In this document: positions 14,176 to 21,504 of the stretch, piece after piece
Layout: every line of letters begins with the position of its first letter
Position numbering within the stretch: the first letter of the stretch is position 1
IMG/VR virus record: IMGVR_UViG_3300025128_000405
Location: 1-21,504 of that record
Reading direction: 5' to 3' (one strand)
DNA: 21,504 nucleotides
Source of the DNA: a virus
Notes under the pieces: generated by a model
What the model saw: the letters and a program-made list of their open reading frames with translations, nothing else
Databases searched by the model: none
What the model was told of the DNA's origin: nothing
Translations under genes and position numbers: made by a program

Positions 14176-15456
14176 ATGGCAATATCTAGAATGCAAGAAC
14201 CTCAACAAATACAATCAGGAATAGGTTCCTTACAAGAACCTAGACAAGGTTATTTTGTAGGTAAACTTGTAAAGAAAGCTGGTCGTGCCTTAAAGAAAGT
14301 TGTTAAAAGTCCTTTAGGTAAAGCTGCACTAATTGGTGGATTAGGTATGTATGCTGGAGGTTTAGGTCCTTTCTCAGGTTTAAAAGGTGCAGGATTTTTA
14401 AGGGGCACTGGCGGTAGTTTACTAGGAAAACTTAGAGGTGGTGAAGGATTTTTAGGTGGACTTGGAAACATGTTTAGACATGATCCTAGTTTAGGAATTA
14501 AATCTAAGTTTAGTATGGGTAAAATGTTGATGGGTGGCCTAGGTGCTACAGCTCTTGCAGCTCCATTCTTAATGGGTGGCGATGATGAAGAAGAAATTGA
14601 AGAAGAAGTTTTTGATCCAAGATATCAAGTTCAAAGAGCTAAAAATTATTACAGCGGTGCAGGTGATGCAGGTGCTGGTTTAGATTTTATGCCACAGAAA
14701 AAATATGTTATGCAAAATTTTTACGCAGCTGACGGTGGTAGAGCCGGTTATGCAAATGGCATGATGGTCGAAGAAGATGACGAAGAAGAATACATTAGAT
14801 CAGGTGCGGGCATGTCTAGAAGACAACCCCAAACATTTTTAAATATGGGTGGTGGCGCAGGTCAAGCTCAAGCAGAACAAATGCTTATGATGGAATATGT
14901 AAAATATAAAAACAAAGGTGGCACATTATCTTTTGAACAATTTGTAAAAGCAGTAATGCAAGAAGCTGCACCCGAAGGAGCAGGTATGGAACAACCAGTA
15001 GCCATGGCAGCTGATGGTGGATTAATGACTCAAGTGCCGGGTTATACAACTCCAGAAGGTTACAATAAATTTGACTACCCTAGTGGTGGAAAAGAAGTTA
15101 GAGTAGGTAAGCAAGAAGGTGGAATCATGGAAACTGAAGTATCAGAAGAAATAATGCCTTTACTTGATATGGATGGCAAAGAAAAAGATTATAGAAATAC
15201 AGGTGGTTTTGTAGAGCTTGGTAGAAAAGAAAAAGCTGACGATGTGCCTGCTAGATTATCTAAAAATGAGTTTGTATTTACAGCAGATGCTGTTAGAAAC
15301 GCTGGAGGTGGGGATATTGACAAAGGCGCAGAAGTTATGGAAAATTTAATGAACAACTTAGAACAGGGCGGTGAGATTTCTGAAGAGTCACAAGGTTTAG
15401 AAGGAGCACAAGCAATGTATGAACAACAACAAATGTTACAGTCGAGGATAGTATAA
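14176..15456 (+). CDS. Putative internal virion protein with DDVPARLS motif
   Basis: This 426-residue protein has a basic, Gly-rich N-terminal region (VGKLVKKAGRALKKVVKSPLG, 28-48) and hydrophobic stretches at 49-66 and 116-134 (MGKMLMGGLGATALAAPFL). These are followed by an acidic cluster (DDEEEIEEEVFD, 136-147) and another near 198-206. ADDVPARLSKNEFVFTADAV (354-373) is a motif I recognise from many marine phage structural proteins; it is followed by DIDKGAEVMENLMNNLEQGG. Gly-Gly motifs ADGGRAGYANG (185-195) and ADGGLMTQVPGY (279-290) recur. The hydrophobic helices suggest membrane interaction during DNA ejection, but that is inference. It ends in a TAATG overlap. Confidence 0.65.
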   Translation: MAISRMQEPQQIQSGIGSLQEPRQGYFVGKLVKKAGRALKKVVKSPLGKAALIGGLGMYAGGLGPFSGLKGAGFLRGTGGSLLGKLRGGEGFLGGLGNMFRHDPSLGIKSKFSMGKMLMGGLGATALAAPFLMGGDDEEEIEEEVFDPRYQVQRAKNYYSGAGDAGAGLDFMPQKKYVMQNFYAADGGRAGYANGMMVEEDDEEEYIRSGAGMSRRQPQTFLNMGGGAGQAQAEQMLMMEYVKYKNKGGTLSFEQFVKAVMQEAAPEGAGMEQPVAMAADGGLMTQVPGYTTPEGYNKFDYPSGGKEVRVGKQEGGIMETEVSEEIMPLLDMDGKEKDYRNTGGFVELGRKEKADDVPARLSKNEFVFTADAVRNAGGGDIDKGAEVMENLMNNLEQGGEISEESQGLEGAQAMYEQQQMLQSRIV

Positions 15457-16400
15457 TGGCAATAGCAGATTTTTTAGAACCAGCAGTAAAAGATTACGCT
15501 GGACAGGCGAAAGCCACTTACTCCGCACCAATTAATACAGCTACGTTTACAGGTAGACAATTTGTTGCTGGTGAAGATCCTTTACAAACACAAGCTATTA
15601 ACATGGCACAACAAGGTGTCGGATCTTATGCACCCTATTTACAAGCAGCTACCGGAGCACAAGCTTTAGGAGCAGGGCAGTTAGGTCAAGCAGCACAGAC
15701 TGTAGGTGGGTTAGGTTCTTATCAAACTGCAGCAGCAGGTTTAACAGGTCCACAAGCTTACCAACCTTTCATGTCTCCGTATCAATCACAAGTTATTGAT
15801 GCAACTTTAACAGAGTATGACAAACAAGGTAGAGCTGGAGAACGAGCTATTAAAGATCAAGCAGTAGCTTTAGGTGGTTTTGGTGGTGGTAGAGAAGGTG
15901 CAATGTTAGGTCAATATCAATCAGATAGACTTGCTGACAGAGCAGCACTACAAGCTTCAATGTTACAACAAGGATTTGGACAAGCACAACAAGCAGCACA
16001 ACAGGCATTTCAAAATCAAGGACAATTGTTCGGGCAACAGGGAGCTATATCAGCAGCTCAACAAGGTTTAGCTGGAGCTTATGGTAATCAAATGAATCAA
16101 GTATTTGGTTTATCTAATTTTGGTAGAACTGGTATGGGTCAAGATGTTTCTGCACTAGGATCTCTTGGTGCATTAAGACAAGGTTTATCACAAGCACAAT
16201 TAACAGCTGATCAACAAGCAGCACAGACTGCGGCGTACGAACCTTACGGAAGACTATCGCAATACGGTAATACATTAACTGGTTTAGCTGGTGGTGTATC
16301 AGGAGCACAGTATGCAGAGCCTCAAGCTGCTAGTCCATTCCAATCAGCACTTAGCACAGCGTTAGGTATTGGTGGATTGTACGGAAAAATATTTAAATAG
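15456..16400 (+). CDS. Gln/Ala-rich internal virion protein
   Basis: This 314-residue protein is strongly enriched in Gln, Ala and Gly. The central region 106-175 (SPYQSQVIDATLTEYDKQ, then GGFGGGREGAMLGQYQSDR, then AALQASMLQQGFGQAQQAA) matches a family I know from cyanophages and uncultured marine phages. It should be largely helical and repetitive, with further Gln-rich segments to residue 262. No enzyme motif or clear membrane segment is seen. Context among internal virion proteins suggests it is packaged in the particle or forms part of the ejection machinery. It overlaps the previous gene by one base and is followed after 8 bases by the next gene. Confidence 0.65.
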   Translation: MAIADFLEPAVKDYAGQAKATYSAPINTATFTGRQFVAGEDPLQTQAINMAQQGVGSYAPYLQAATGAQALGAGQLGQAAQTVGGLGSYQTAAAGLTGPQAYQPFMSPYQSQVIDATLTEYDKQGRAGERAIKDQAVALGGFGGGREGAMLGQYQSDRLADRAALQASMLQQGFGQAQQAAQQAFQNQGQLFGQQGAISAAQQGLAGAYGNQMNQVFGLSNFGRTGMGQDVSALGSLGALRQGLSQAQLTADQQAAQTAAYEPYGRLSQYGNTLTGLAGGVSGAQYAEPQAASPFQSALSTALGIGGLYGKIFK

Positions 16401-16408
16401 GAAAAATT

Positions 16409-17716
16409 ATGAGACCATTAAATAGACCAATGTTTAGATACGGCGGCCCTATTAAAGAGGGTATCATGGATGGTATTCGAGAGCCAAAAAAGAATGGCGG
16501 ATCTATGATGGCCAATAATGAAGGACCAAGAAGAGCAGCGCTTGTAGGTAACCCAATTTATCCTAAAGGACCTGATGGTAGAACAAATCACGTGCTTCCT
16601 TTTATAATAGGACAAGGATTAAGAATGGCAGCTAGACCGTTTGGTAAATTTGTTATGAGACAAATGGCAGGTCCGGTTAAAAAAAGTTTACCTATTAAAA
16701 ATTTAAATTTAAATTTAAAGGGAACACCAATTAAAGGTGGTTTACAAGCAGAAAGGTTTGATCCAAATTTTATTGGAAAAGCTTTTATAAATGATCCGTT
16801 AGCTAAATCAGTAATGACAGGATCTAATTTTGTAGGTAAAGGAATTAAAGCTGGTGGTAAAGGTATCTATAATGTTGGTAAGTATGCAACTACGACTCCT
16901 TCAGGGTTAGCTTTTTTAGGAGCACCTGTTGTATATCAAGCTGGTAAATATTTTTTATCTGATGGTACAGAAATTAAAGGTGATGATATAAATAAAATAA
17001 CGCAAACAGGTAGAACGGGTACTTCTGGAGCACCAGGAGGCGGGGACCCGGGAATGTTCTTAACTCCTCAAGCTAAAGGTGGTGAAGGTGCAACATTATC
17101 TAAAGAAGAATTACGTAAGAAAAGAGTTGATAGATATAGAGACATTATGGATATCAAAGGCATGAATAAAAAAGCTGCTTATAATTCTTTAATTGAAGCA
17201 AGCAGATTAATTAATGAGTCTGGTGATTTTAAAGGCGATCTTAAGTCTGGTAGTTTAATTAATAAAATAATACAATCAACTAGCAAAGCATTTGATAAAC
17301 CATCTCAAACTAAAGATGCAATTGATACGCTTATACTTAAAGGTGAAATTGAAAAAGATATTAAAGCATCTGATCCACAAGCTCGGAAAAAAGCTGACTT
17401 ATTAGACAAACAAATACAAATTGCTGATAAGACATTAGCAGGAGAAAGTTTTGGTGATATTATTTCTGAGAGATATAAAAAAGGTAAAGTACCAAGAGGT
17501 AACGAATTAGCTGGCATACTTCGTGCAACAGAAAAAGTTGATGTTACAACAATTGAGTCAACTAACATACCACAAGGTGTAGATGCACAAACATTCTTTG
17601 AGTCACAAGTTAACGAAGCTAAAACAGCAGGAACACCAGTAGCTCCAGGTTACTATGTTATAAGTGATAGAGTGCTTATCGTAGATGAACAGGGTAACGT
17701 AACTCCATTTTTATAG
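16409..17716 (+). CDS. Basic internal virion protein
   Basis: This 435-residue protein opens MRPLNRPMFRYGGPIKEGIM, an N-terminal pattern I recall from marine phages. Residues 60-185 are basic and Gly-rich with hydrophobic stretches (HVLPFIIGQGLRMA, 61-74; LAFLGAPVVYQAGKYFL, 167-183). A short Gly/Pro linker (GTSGAPGGGDPG, 204-215) separates them from a helical, highly charged part (229-375, SKEELRKKRVDRYRDIMDIKG onward). The end, PGYYVISDRVLIVDEQGNVTPFL, is a small beta unit. It probably sits inside the capsid or at the tail, next to the giant ejection-type protein that follows. Exact role unknown. Confidence 0.62.
   Translation: MRPLNRPMFRYGGPIKEGIMDGIREPKKNGGSMMANNEGPRRAALVGNPIYPKGPDGRTNHVLPFIIGQGLRMAARPFGKFVMRQMAGPVKKSLPIKNLNLNLKGTPIKGGLQAERFDPNFIGKAFINDPLAKSVMTGSNFVGKGIKAGGKGIYNVGKYATTTPSGLAFLGAPVVYQAGKYFLSDGTEIKGDDINKITQTGRTGTSGAPGGGDPGMFLTPQAKGGEGATLSKEELRKKRVDRYRDIMDIKGMNKKAAYNSLIEASRLINESGDFKGDLKSGSLINKIIQSTSKAFDKPSQTKDAIDTLILKGEIEKDIKASDPQARKKADLLDKQIQIADKTLAGESFGDIISERYKKGKVPRGNELAGILRATEKVDVTTIESTNIPQGVDAQTFFESQVNEAKTAGTPVAPGYYVISDRVLIVDEQGNVTPFL
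16699..16719. repeat. AAATTT microsatellite inside a coding sequence
   Basis: Three and a half tandem copies of AAATTT lie in frame in the gene at 16409 and encode a Lys-Asn-Leu-Asn-Leu-Asn-Leu-Lys segment. A copy-number change would alter the protein by two residues without a frameshift. Likely a product of the AT-rich composition. Confidence 0.6.
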
Positions 17717-17720
17717 GAGG
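17715..17720 (+). promoter_or_regulatory. Consensus ribosome binding site AGGAGG
   Basis: AGGAGG overlaps the stop of the preceding gene and lies four bases before the ATG at 17725. It is the strongest Shine-Dalgarno match noticed in the window and fixes the start of the large gene that follows. A strong site here may reflect a need for high expression of the large internal protein. Confidence 0.8.
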
Positions 17721-17724
17721 GTAG

Positions 17725-20700
17725 ATGGCTACCATTTTTGATACCAGCGCATACGGACCAAAAAATAAAGTAGGCACATTTGAATCTATGTTATCAGGTG
17801 TAGCGTCAGGTTTAATTGCTATACCAAAAGGTTTCTTTTCTTTAGGTGCAAGTCTCATGGACCTTGGAGTCAACAGCGGTAAAGCTGCACAAGTAGAGGC
17901 ATTCTTTGATGACCTTACAGAGTTTGATGAAAAAGCAGAAGCAACAGCTGCTGGTAAAATCACAGAAGCATTAGTCAACATTGGTGTACCTGGTGGTATT
18001 GCATTTAAAAGTGCATCAGGTTTATCTAAAGCTGCTATGCTTGCAGCTAAAAATAATAAATACGTTAGATTAGGAAATAAAAATTTACAGAATGCAGCAG
18101 ACGAAGCATTAGAACTTACAGCTGCAGGTAAAGGCAGACAGTTTGTTGCCGGTGCATTAGGCGGTGGTGTAGCAGAAGGTGTGTTTGTAGGTGATGCAGA
18201 AGCTATTGGTACGTTTGGAGATCTTATTGGTGGCCCAACTAAAATAGATAGAAGTGACACAGACCCAGATGCAACAAGAGAAATATTAAACAGAATTAAA
18301 TTTGGTACAGAGGGTGCATTATTTACAGGTATTCTTGGTGGTACAGGTGCAGTTATTAAAAAAATAACAAACAGGAACAAGGGATTAGACACAGCTAACT
18401 CTGAGTTAGATCGATGGATTGATAAAGTTGCATCTAAATTTAGAGCACGTAGTGGTAAGACTCAAGAATTTTTTGATATAGAAAGACAATCTATTGGAGC
18501 ACAAGCAGCTGATGCAAACGTTGCAAGAAATTTATCAAGAGAATTAGATGTAGATATAGATAAATTATTTCCACCTATGCGTACTGTATTTAACAAACAG
18601 TCTGCAAAAGAAAGAACAAAATTTTTAGGTGACGTAAACGATGCGTTGTTATCAGGAGAAGCAAGACTTGGTGATGATGGTATTGCAACTTTTGGAGAAA
18701 TAGATGCAGCAGCTAAACAAAGAGTTACTGAAGGTATTAGAAAATTTGCACCTAACGCACAAGCTGCAGAAGAATTAGAAAAATCTATTCTTGGTGGTTT
18801 GTCTGTTATGAGAAGTAAATGGTCTGAGTTATTTTCTAAACTTGGTGGATCATTAGACGCACAAGACATACAATCTTTTAAATCATTATTTGGTGGTAAG
18901 TTTAAAAACTATCTTGGTTCCACATACGACATATTTCAAGACAAAAGTATTCTACCATGGATGAGATACAAACCTTCAGCAGAAGCAATAACTAATGCTA
19001 AAGATTTATTTAAAGCAAGTGCAAGAGAAGCGGGTAAAGATATTACAGATCTAGAAGCAGAGCAAATTGTAAACAATGTGTTAAAAACTTCTGGACTACC
19101 TAAAGGTATTAGAATGGATAAACCTTCTGATGCATTATTTAACATACCAGATTTTTTTGTAAACAGAACAGCGTTAGATGATGCTGTTAAGCGTGGGGGT
19201 ATTGCTAGAATATCTATTAGAGATTTAGATTCCGCAGCCGATAGAAAAGTATTTGATGATTTATTTGGTAAACAAAAAAACCCTATGCAAACAATGATAG
19301 GTGGTATGGCTAAACTATCTTTAATTACAAGACGTAATTTATTTTACGATGATCTTATAAAAAAGAATGACGAAGTTGTTGCTAATTGGACAGCGGCTGC
19401 TGATAAACAATCAGTACCACAACCTATGTTTGCTAGATCAGAACAAGAAGCTAGAGCTTTCTTTGGTGATGACTTTACTAGAATAGAAGTTATTGATCCT
19501 GCTCAAACTTTAAACGTAAACATTGCGTCAGGTGCAAGTAACCCTTTTGGTGATATTGCAAAACCTTTCTTTGCAAGACCAGGTGTTGCCGAAGCTATGA
19601 AGAACACATCTTTAAATACACAAAGCTCAGGTATATTAGGTAGACTATATGAAAGTCTGGTGTTGTATCCTAAAGCTACATCACAAATTGCTAAAACAAT
19701 TTTATCACCAGTAACACACTTAAGAAATTTTGTTAGTGCTGGAGCTTTTGCTGCAGCAAATGGTATTGTACCTGCAGCTGACACAGCAGCAATCAAACAA
19801 GCTTATCAAGCATTACAAACACCGCTTAAAGGTACGAGACAACAAAATGATTTATACCAAGAACTATTAGAATTAGGTGTTGTAAACTCTAACGTAAGAC
19901 TTGGAGATCTATCAAGACTGTTACAAGATGTAAACTTTGGTGAGACTATGACATCTGACAAAGGTATGAGATTGTTATTAAAACCGTTATCAAAATTAAA
20001 ATCTGTATCACAAGATTTGTACACTGCTGAAGATGACTTTTGGAAGATATATTCTTGGGCTGTAGAGAAATCTAGATTAGAAAAAGCATATGAAAAAATT
20101 GGTGTAACAAGAGGACAGTTTTTTAAACGTAATGGTGTTGACGTAAGACTCGATGAAAAATTTTTAAAAGAAGAAGCAGCTGATATTGTAAGAAATAATA
20201 TACCTAACTATGATTATGTATCTGACTTTGTAAAAGGTTTAAGAAAATTACCGATTGGTAACTTCGTATCTTTCCCAGCAGAGATAGCTAGAACAGGCAC
20301 AAATATTGTAAGACGAGCATTAAGAGAGATAAACGAAACTATAACTTTACCTGATGGTAGAGTAGTTAAACCTATGGAAGGCATTGGTTATACTAGATTA
20401 TTAGGTTTTACGACTACAGTTGCAGCTGTACCAGTAGCTACAACAGCAGCATTCCAGGCCCTATACGACGTCACAGACGAGGAAAGAGAGGCTATTCGTA
20501 GGTTTGCAGCTCAATGGTCAAAAAACTCTACATTGCTACCTATTAAACAAGAAGATGGTAGTTTTAAATACATAGATTTTAGTCATGCTAATGCATACGA
20601 TACATTACTTAGACCACTACAATCAGTAGTTAACGCTGTTCAAGATGGTAGAACAGATCAAGATGGTATTATGGATGACTTCGCAAAAGGTGTGTTCACA

Positions 20701-21504
20701 GCCATGTCAGAATTTGGTCAACCATTTATTTCAGAATCTATTTGGACAGAAGCAGTATTAGATATTATTGCAAGAGGTGGTAGAACAAGAGAAGGTTTTC
20801 AAATCTACAGTGAAAAAGATACTGATGGTGACAAGATGAGTAAGATAATGTCACATTTAGTAAAAGCACAAATGCCTTTTTCATTAGATCAATTAAAAAG
20901 ATTAGATCAATCTATAGAGTCTGTTGATGTAATTACTAAAGGTAAGTTTGATGAATATGGTCAAGATTTTGAATTTGGTGATGAGTTTGGTGGATTGTTT
21001 GGTTTTAGAGCTGTTAATGTAAATCCTGATAGAGCAATGAATTTTAAAGTTGCAAACTTTCAAAGAGGTGTAAGGGATTCAAGAAGTTTATTTACTAGAG
21101 TTGTATTAAAAGGTGGACCTATTGAACCAACTGAAGTTGTAGATGCATACATCAACGCTAACCGTGCATTGTTTGATACTAAAAAAACTTTAAAAGGTGA
21201 CTTAGATGCTGCAAGACTTTTAAATATTTCTGATACAGGTTTAACAAATGCACTAGATAGAATTTCTGACGTTGAAGTAAGCAACATCGATCAAAATATA
21301 TTTACACCTTACTCTCTATCGGCAGAAGTTATTTCTGCAATATCAGACAACGCTGCAAAAATTGGAGCAAGAGATCCGTTAGAAGCTGCAGGTGAAACTA
21401 TAGCTAATTTAGAAGCACAATTTAGTAATGTAAGTTTAACACTACCTGAGTTTCCTGTATTTGAAAACCCATTACGACCTATCATGCAGGACACACCACT
21501 AGGT
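17725..21504 (+). CDS. Giant internal (ejection-type) virion protein, partial at 3' end
   Basis: From ATG 17725 the frame stays open for 1260 codons to the last base, so the protein is longer than the window shows. It opens ATIFDTSAYGPKNKVGTFES and continues with a hydrophobic segment MLSGVASGLIAIPKGFFSLG (22-41), then DDLTEFDEKAEATAAGKITE (57-76). I recognise this start from large structural proteins of uncultured marine phages. Further hydrophobic segments lie at 193-211 (ALFTGILGGTGAVI), 670-690 (SAGAFAAANGIV) and 893-912 (LGFTTTVAAVPVATTAAFQA), in a mostly helical, charged background. By size, place and layout it resembles the large internal core proteins of podoviruses that form a channel through the cell envelope during DNA entry. 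No lysozyme or transglycosylase motif was recognised in the visible part. Confidence 0.78.
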   Translation, partial: MATIFDTSAYGPKNKVGTFESMLSGVASGLIAIPKGFFSLGASLMDLGVNSGKAAQVEAFFDDLTEFDEKAEATAAGKITEALVNIGVPGGIAFKSASGLSKAAMLAAKNNKYVRLGNKNLQNAADEALELTAAGKGRQFVAGALGGGVAEGVFVGDAEAIGTFGDLIGGPTKIDRSDTDPDATREILNRIKFGTEGALFTGILGGTGAVIKKITNRNKGLDTANSELDRWIDKVASKFRARSGKTQEFFDIERQSIGAQAADANVARNLSRELDVDIDKLFPPMRTVFNKQSAKERTKFLGDVNDALLSGEARLGDDGIATFGEIDAAAKQRVTEGIRKFAPNAQAAEELEKSILGGLSVMRSKWSELFSKLGGSLDAQDIQSFKSLFGGKFKNYLGSTYDIFQDKSILPWMRYKPSAEAITNAKDLFKASAREAGKDITDLEAEQIVNNVLKTSGLPKGIRMDKPSDALFNIPDFFVNRTALDDAVKRGGIARISIRDLDSAADRKVFDDLFGKQKNPMQTMIGGMAKLSLITRRNLFYDDLIKKNDEVVANWTAAADKQSVPQPMFARSEQEARAFFGDDFTRIEVIDPAQTLNVNIASGASNPFGDIAKPFFARPGVAEAMKNTSLNTQSSGILGRLYESLVLYPKATSQIAKTILSPVTHLRNFVSAGAFAAANGIVPAADTAAIKQAYQALQTPLKGTRQQNDLYQELLELGVVNSNVRLGDLSRLLQDVNFGETMTSDKGMRLLLKPLSKLKSVSQDLYTAEDDFWKIYSWAVEKSRLEKAYEKIGVTRGQFFKRNGVDVRLDEKFLKEEAADIVRNNIPNYDYVSDFVKGLRKLPIGNFVSFPAEIARTGTNIVRRALREINETITLPDGRVVKPMEGIGYTRLLGFTTTVAAVPVATTAAFQALYDVTDEEREAIRRFAAQWSKNSTLLPIKQEDGSFKYIDFSHANAYDTLLRPLQSVVNAVQDGRTDQDGIMDDFAKGVFTAMSEFGQPFISESIWTEAVLDIIARGGRTREGFQIYSEKDTDGDKMSKIMSHLVKAQMPFSLDQLKRLDQSIESVDVITKGKFDEYGQDFEFGDEFGGLFGFRAVNVNPDRAMNFKVANFQRGVRDSRSLFTRVVLKGGPIEPTEVVDAYINANRALFDTKKTLKGDLDAARLLNISDTGLTNALDRISDVEVSNIDQNIFTPYSLSAEVISAISDNAAKIGARDPLEAAGETIANLEAQFSNVSLTLPEFPVFENPLRPIMQDTPLG

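Noticed and set aside
17676-18392. Long minus-strand open frame (238 codons)
   Set aside because: It lies opposite the giant + strand protein, is low-complexity Ser/Pro/Ala/Leu-rich as expected from the complement of an Ala/Lys/Glu-rich gene, and has no ribosome binding site or recognisable motif.
1-21504. tRNA genes, CRISPR arrays, insertion sequences, integrase or attachment sites
   Set aside because: Gaps are too short to hold them and nothing in the coding sequences resembles a transposase or integrase. Repeats seen are protein-coding repeats, not spaced CRISPR units.

Overview
The window is a 21.5 kb stretch of the late (virion assembly) region of a tailed phage. All recognisable genes lie on the + strand and are packed end to end with almost no spacer. 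Low GC, the style of the internal virion proteins, and several protein families that I know mainly from cyanophages, pelagiphages and uncultured Mediterranean marine phage contigs point to a short-tailed (podovirus-like) marine phage. SAR11/Pelagibacter or a similar AT-rich marine bacterium is a plausible host; this is inference from sequence style, not proven.

Layout. Positions 1-4638 hold the tail end of an upstream gene, a conserved marine-phage virion protein, an SU10-type head-tail adaptor, a small beta-rich virion protein, a repeat-rich structural protein with Trp-Gly triplets, and a tail fibre. Positions 4655-6096 hold a Gly/Pro-rich adhesin-like protein and a conserved marine-phage protein of unknown function. 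Positions 6150-10138 hold seven consecutive, overlapping genes that all look like 2-oxoglutarate/Fe(II)-dependent oxygenases (or cupin-fold relatives). This block is visibly more AT-rich than its surroundings and has a candidate promoter in the short gap on each side. Positions 10201-12381 hold a large beta-rich tail protein, probably the tail nozzle or tube. Positions 12381-17716 hold a run of internal/minor virion proteins, including a 54-residue gene. From 17725 a very large internal (ejection-type) virion protein runs open through the end of the window (1260 codons without a stop).

How it fits together. Adaptor, nozzle, fibre and adhesin build the tail and host-recognition apparatus. The proteins from 12381 onward are likely carried inside the capsid and delivered with the DNA. 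The oxygenase cassette splits the tail module and is the stand-out feature: seven divergent members with different metal-ligand motifs, stitched by overlaps of 4-23 nt, directly downstream of a Gly/Pro-rich adhesin. Its substrate is unknown. Modification of the phage's own virion proteins, of host surface material or of host metabolites are all open possibilities. No tRNA, CRISPR, insertion sequence, integrase or attachment site was seen, and no intergenic gap exceeds about 62 bases.
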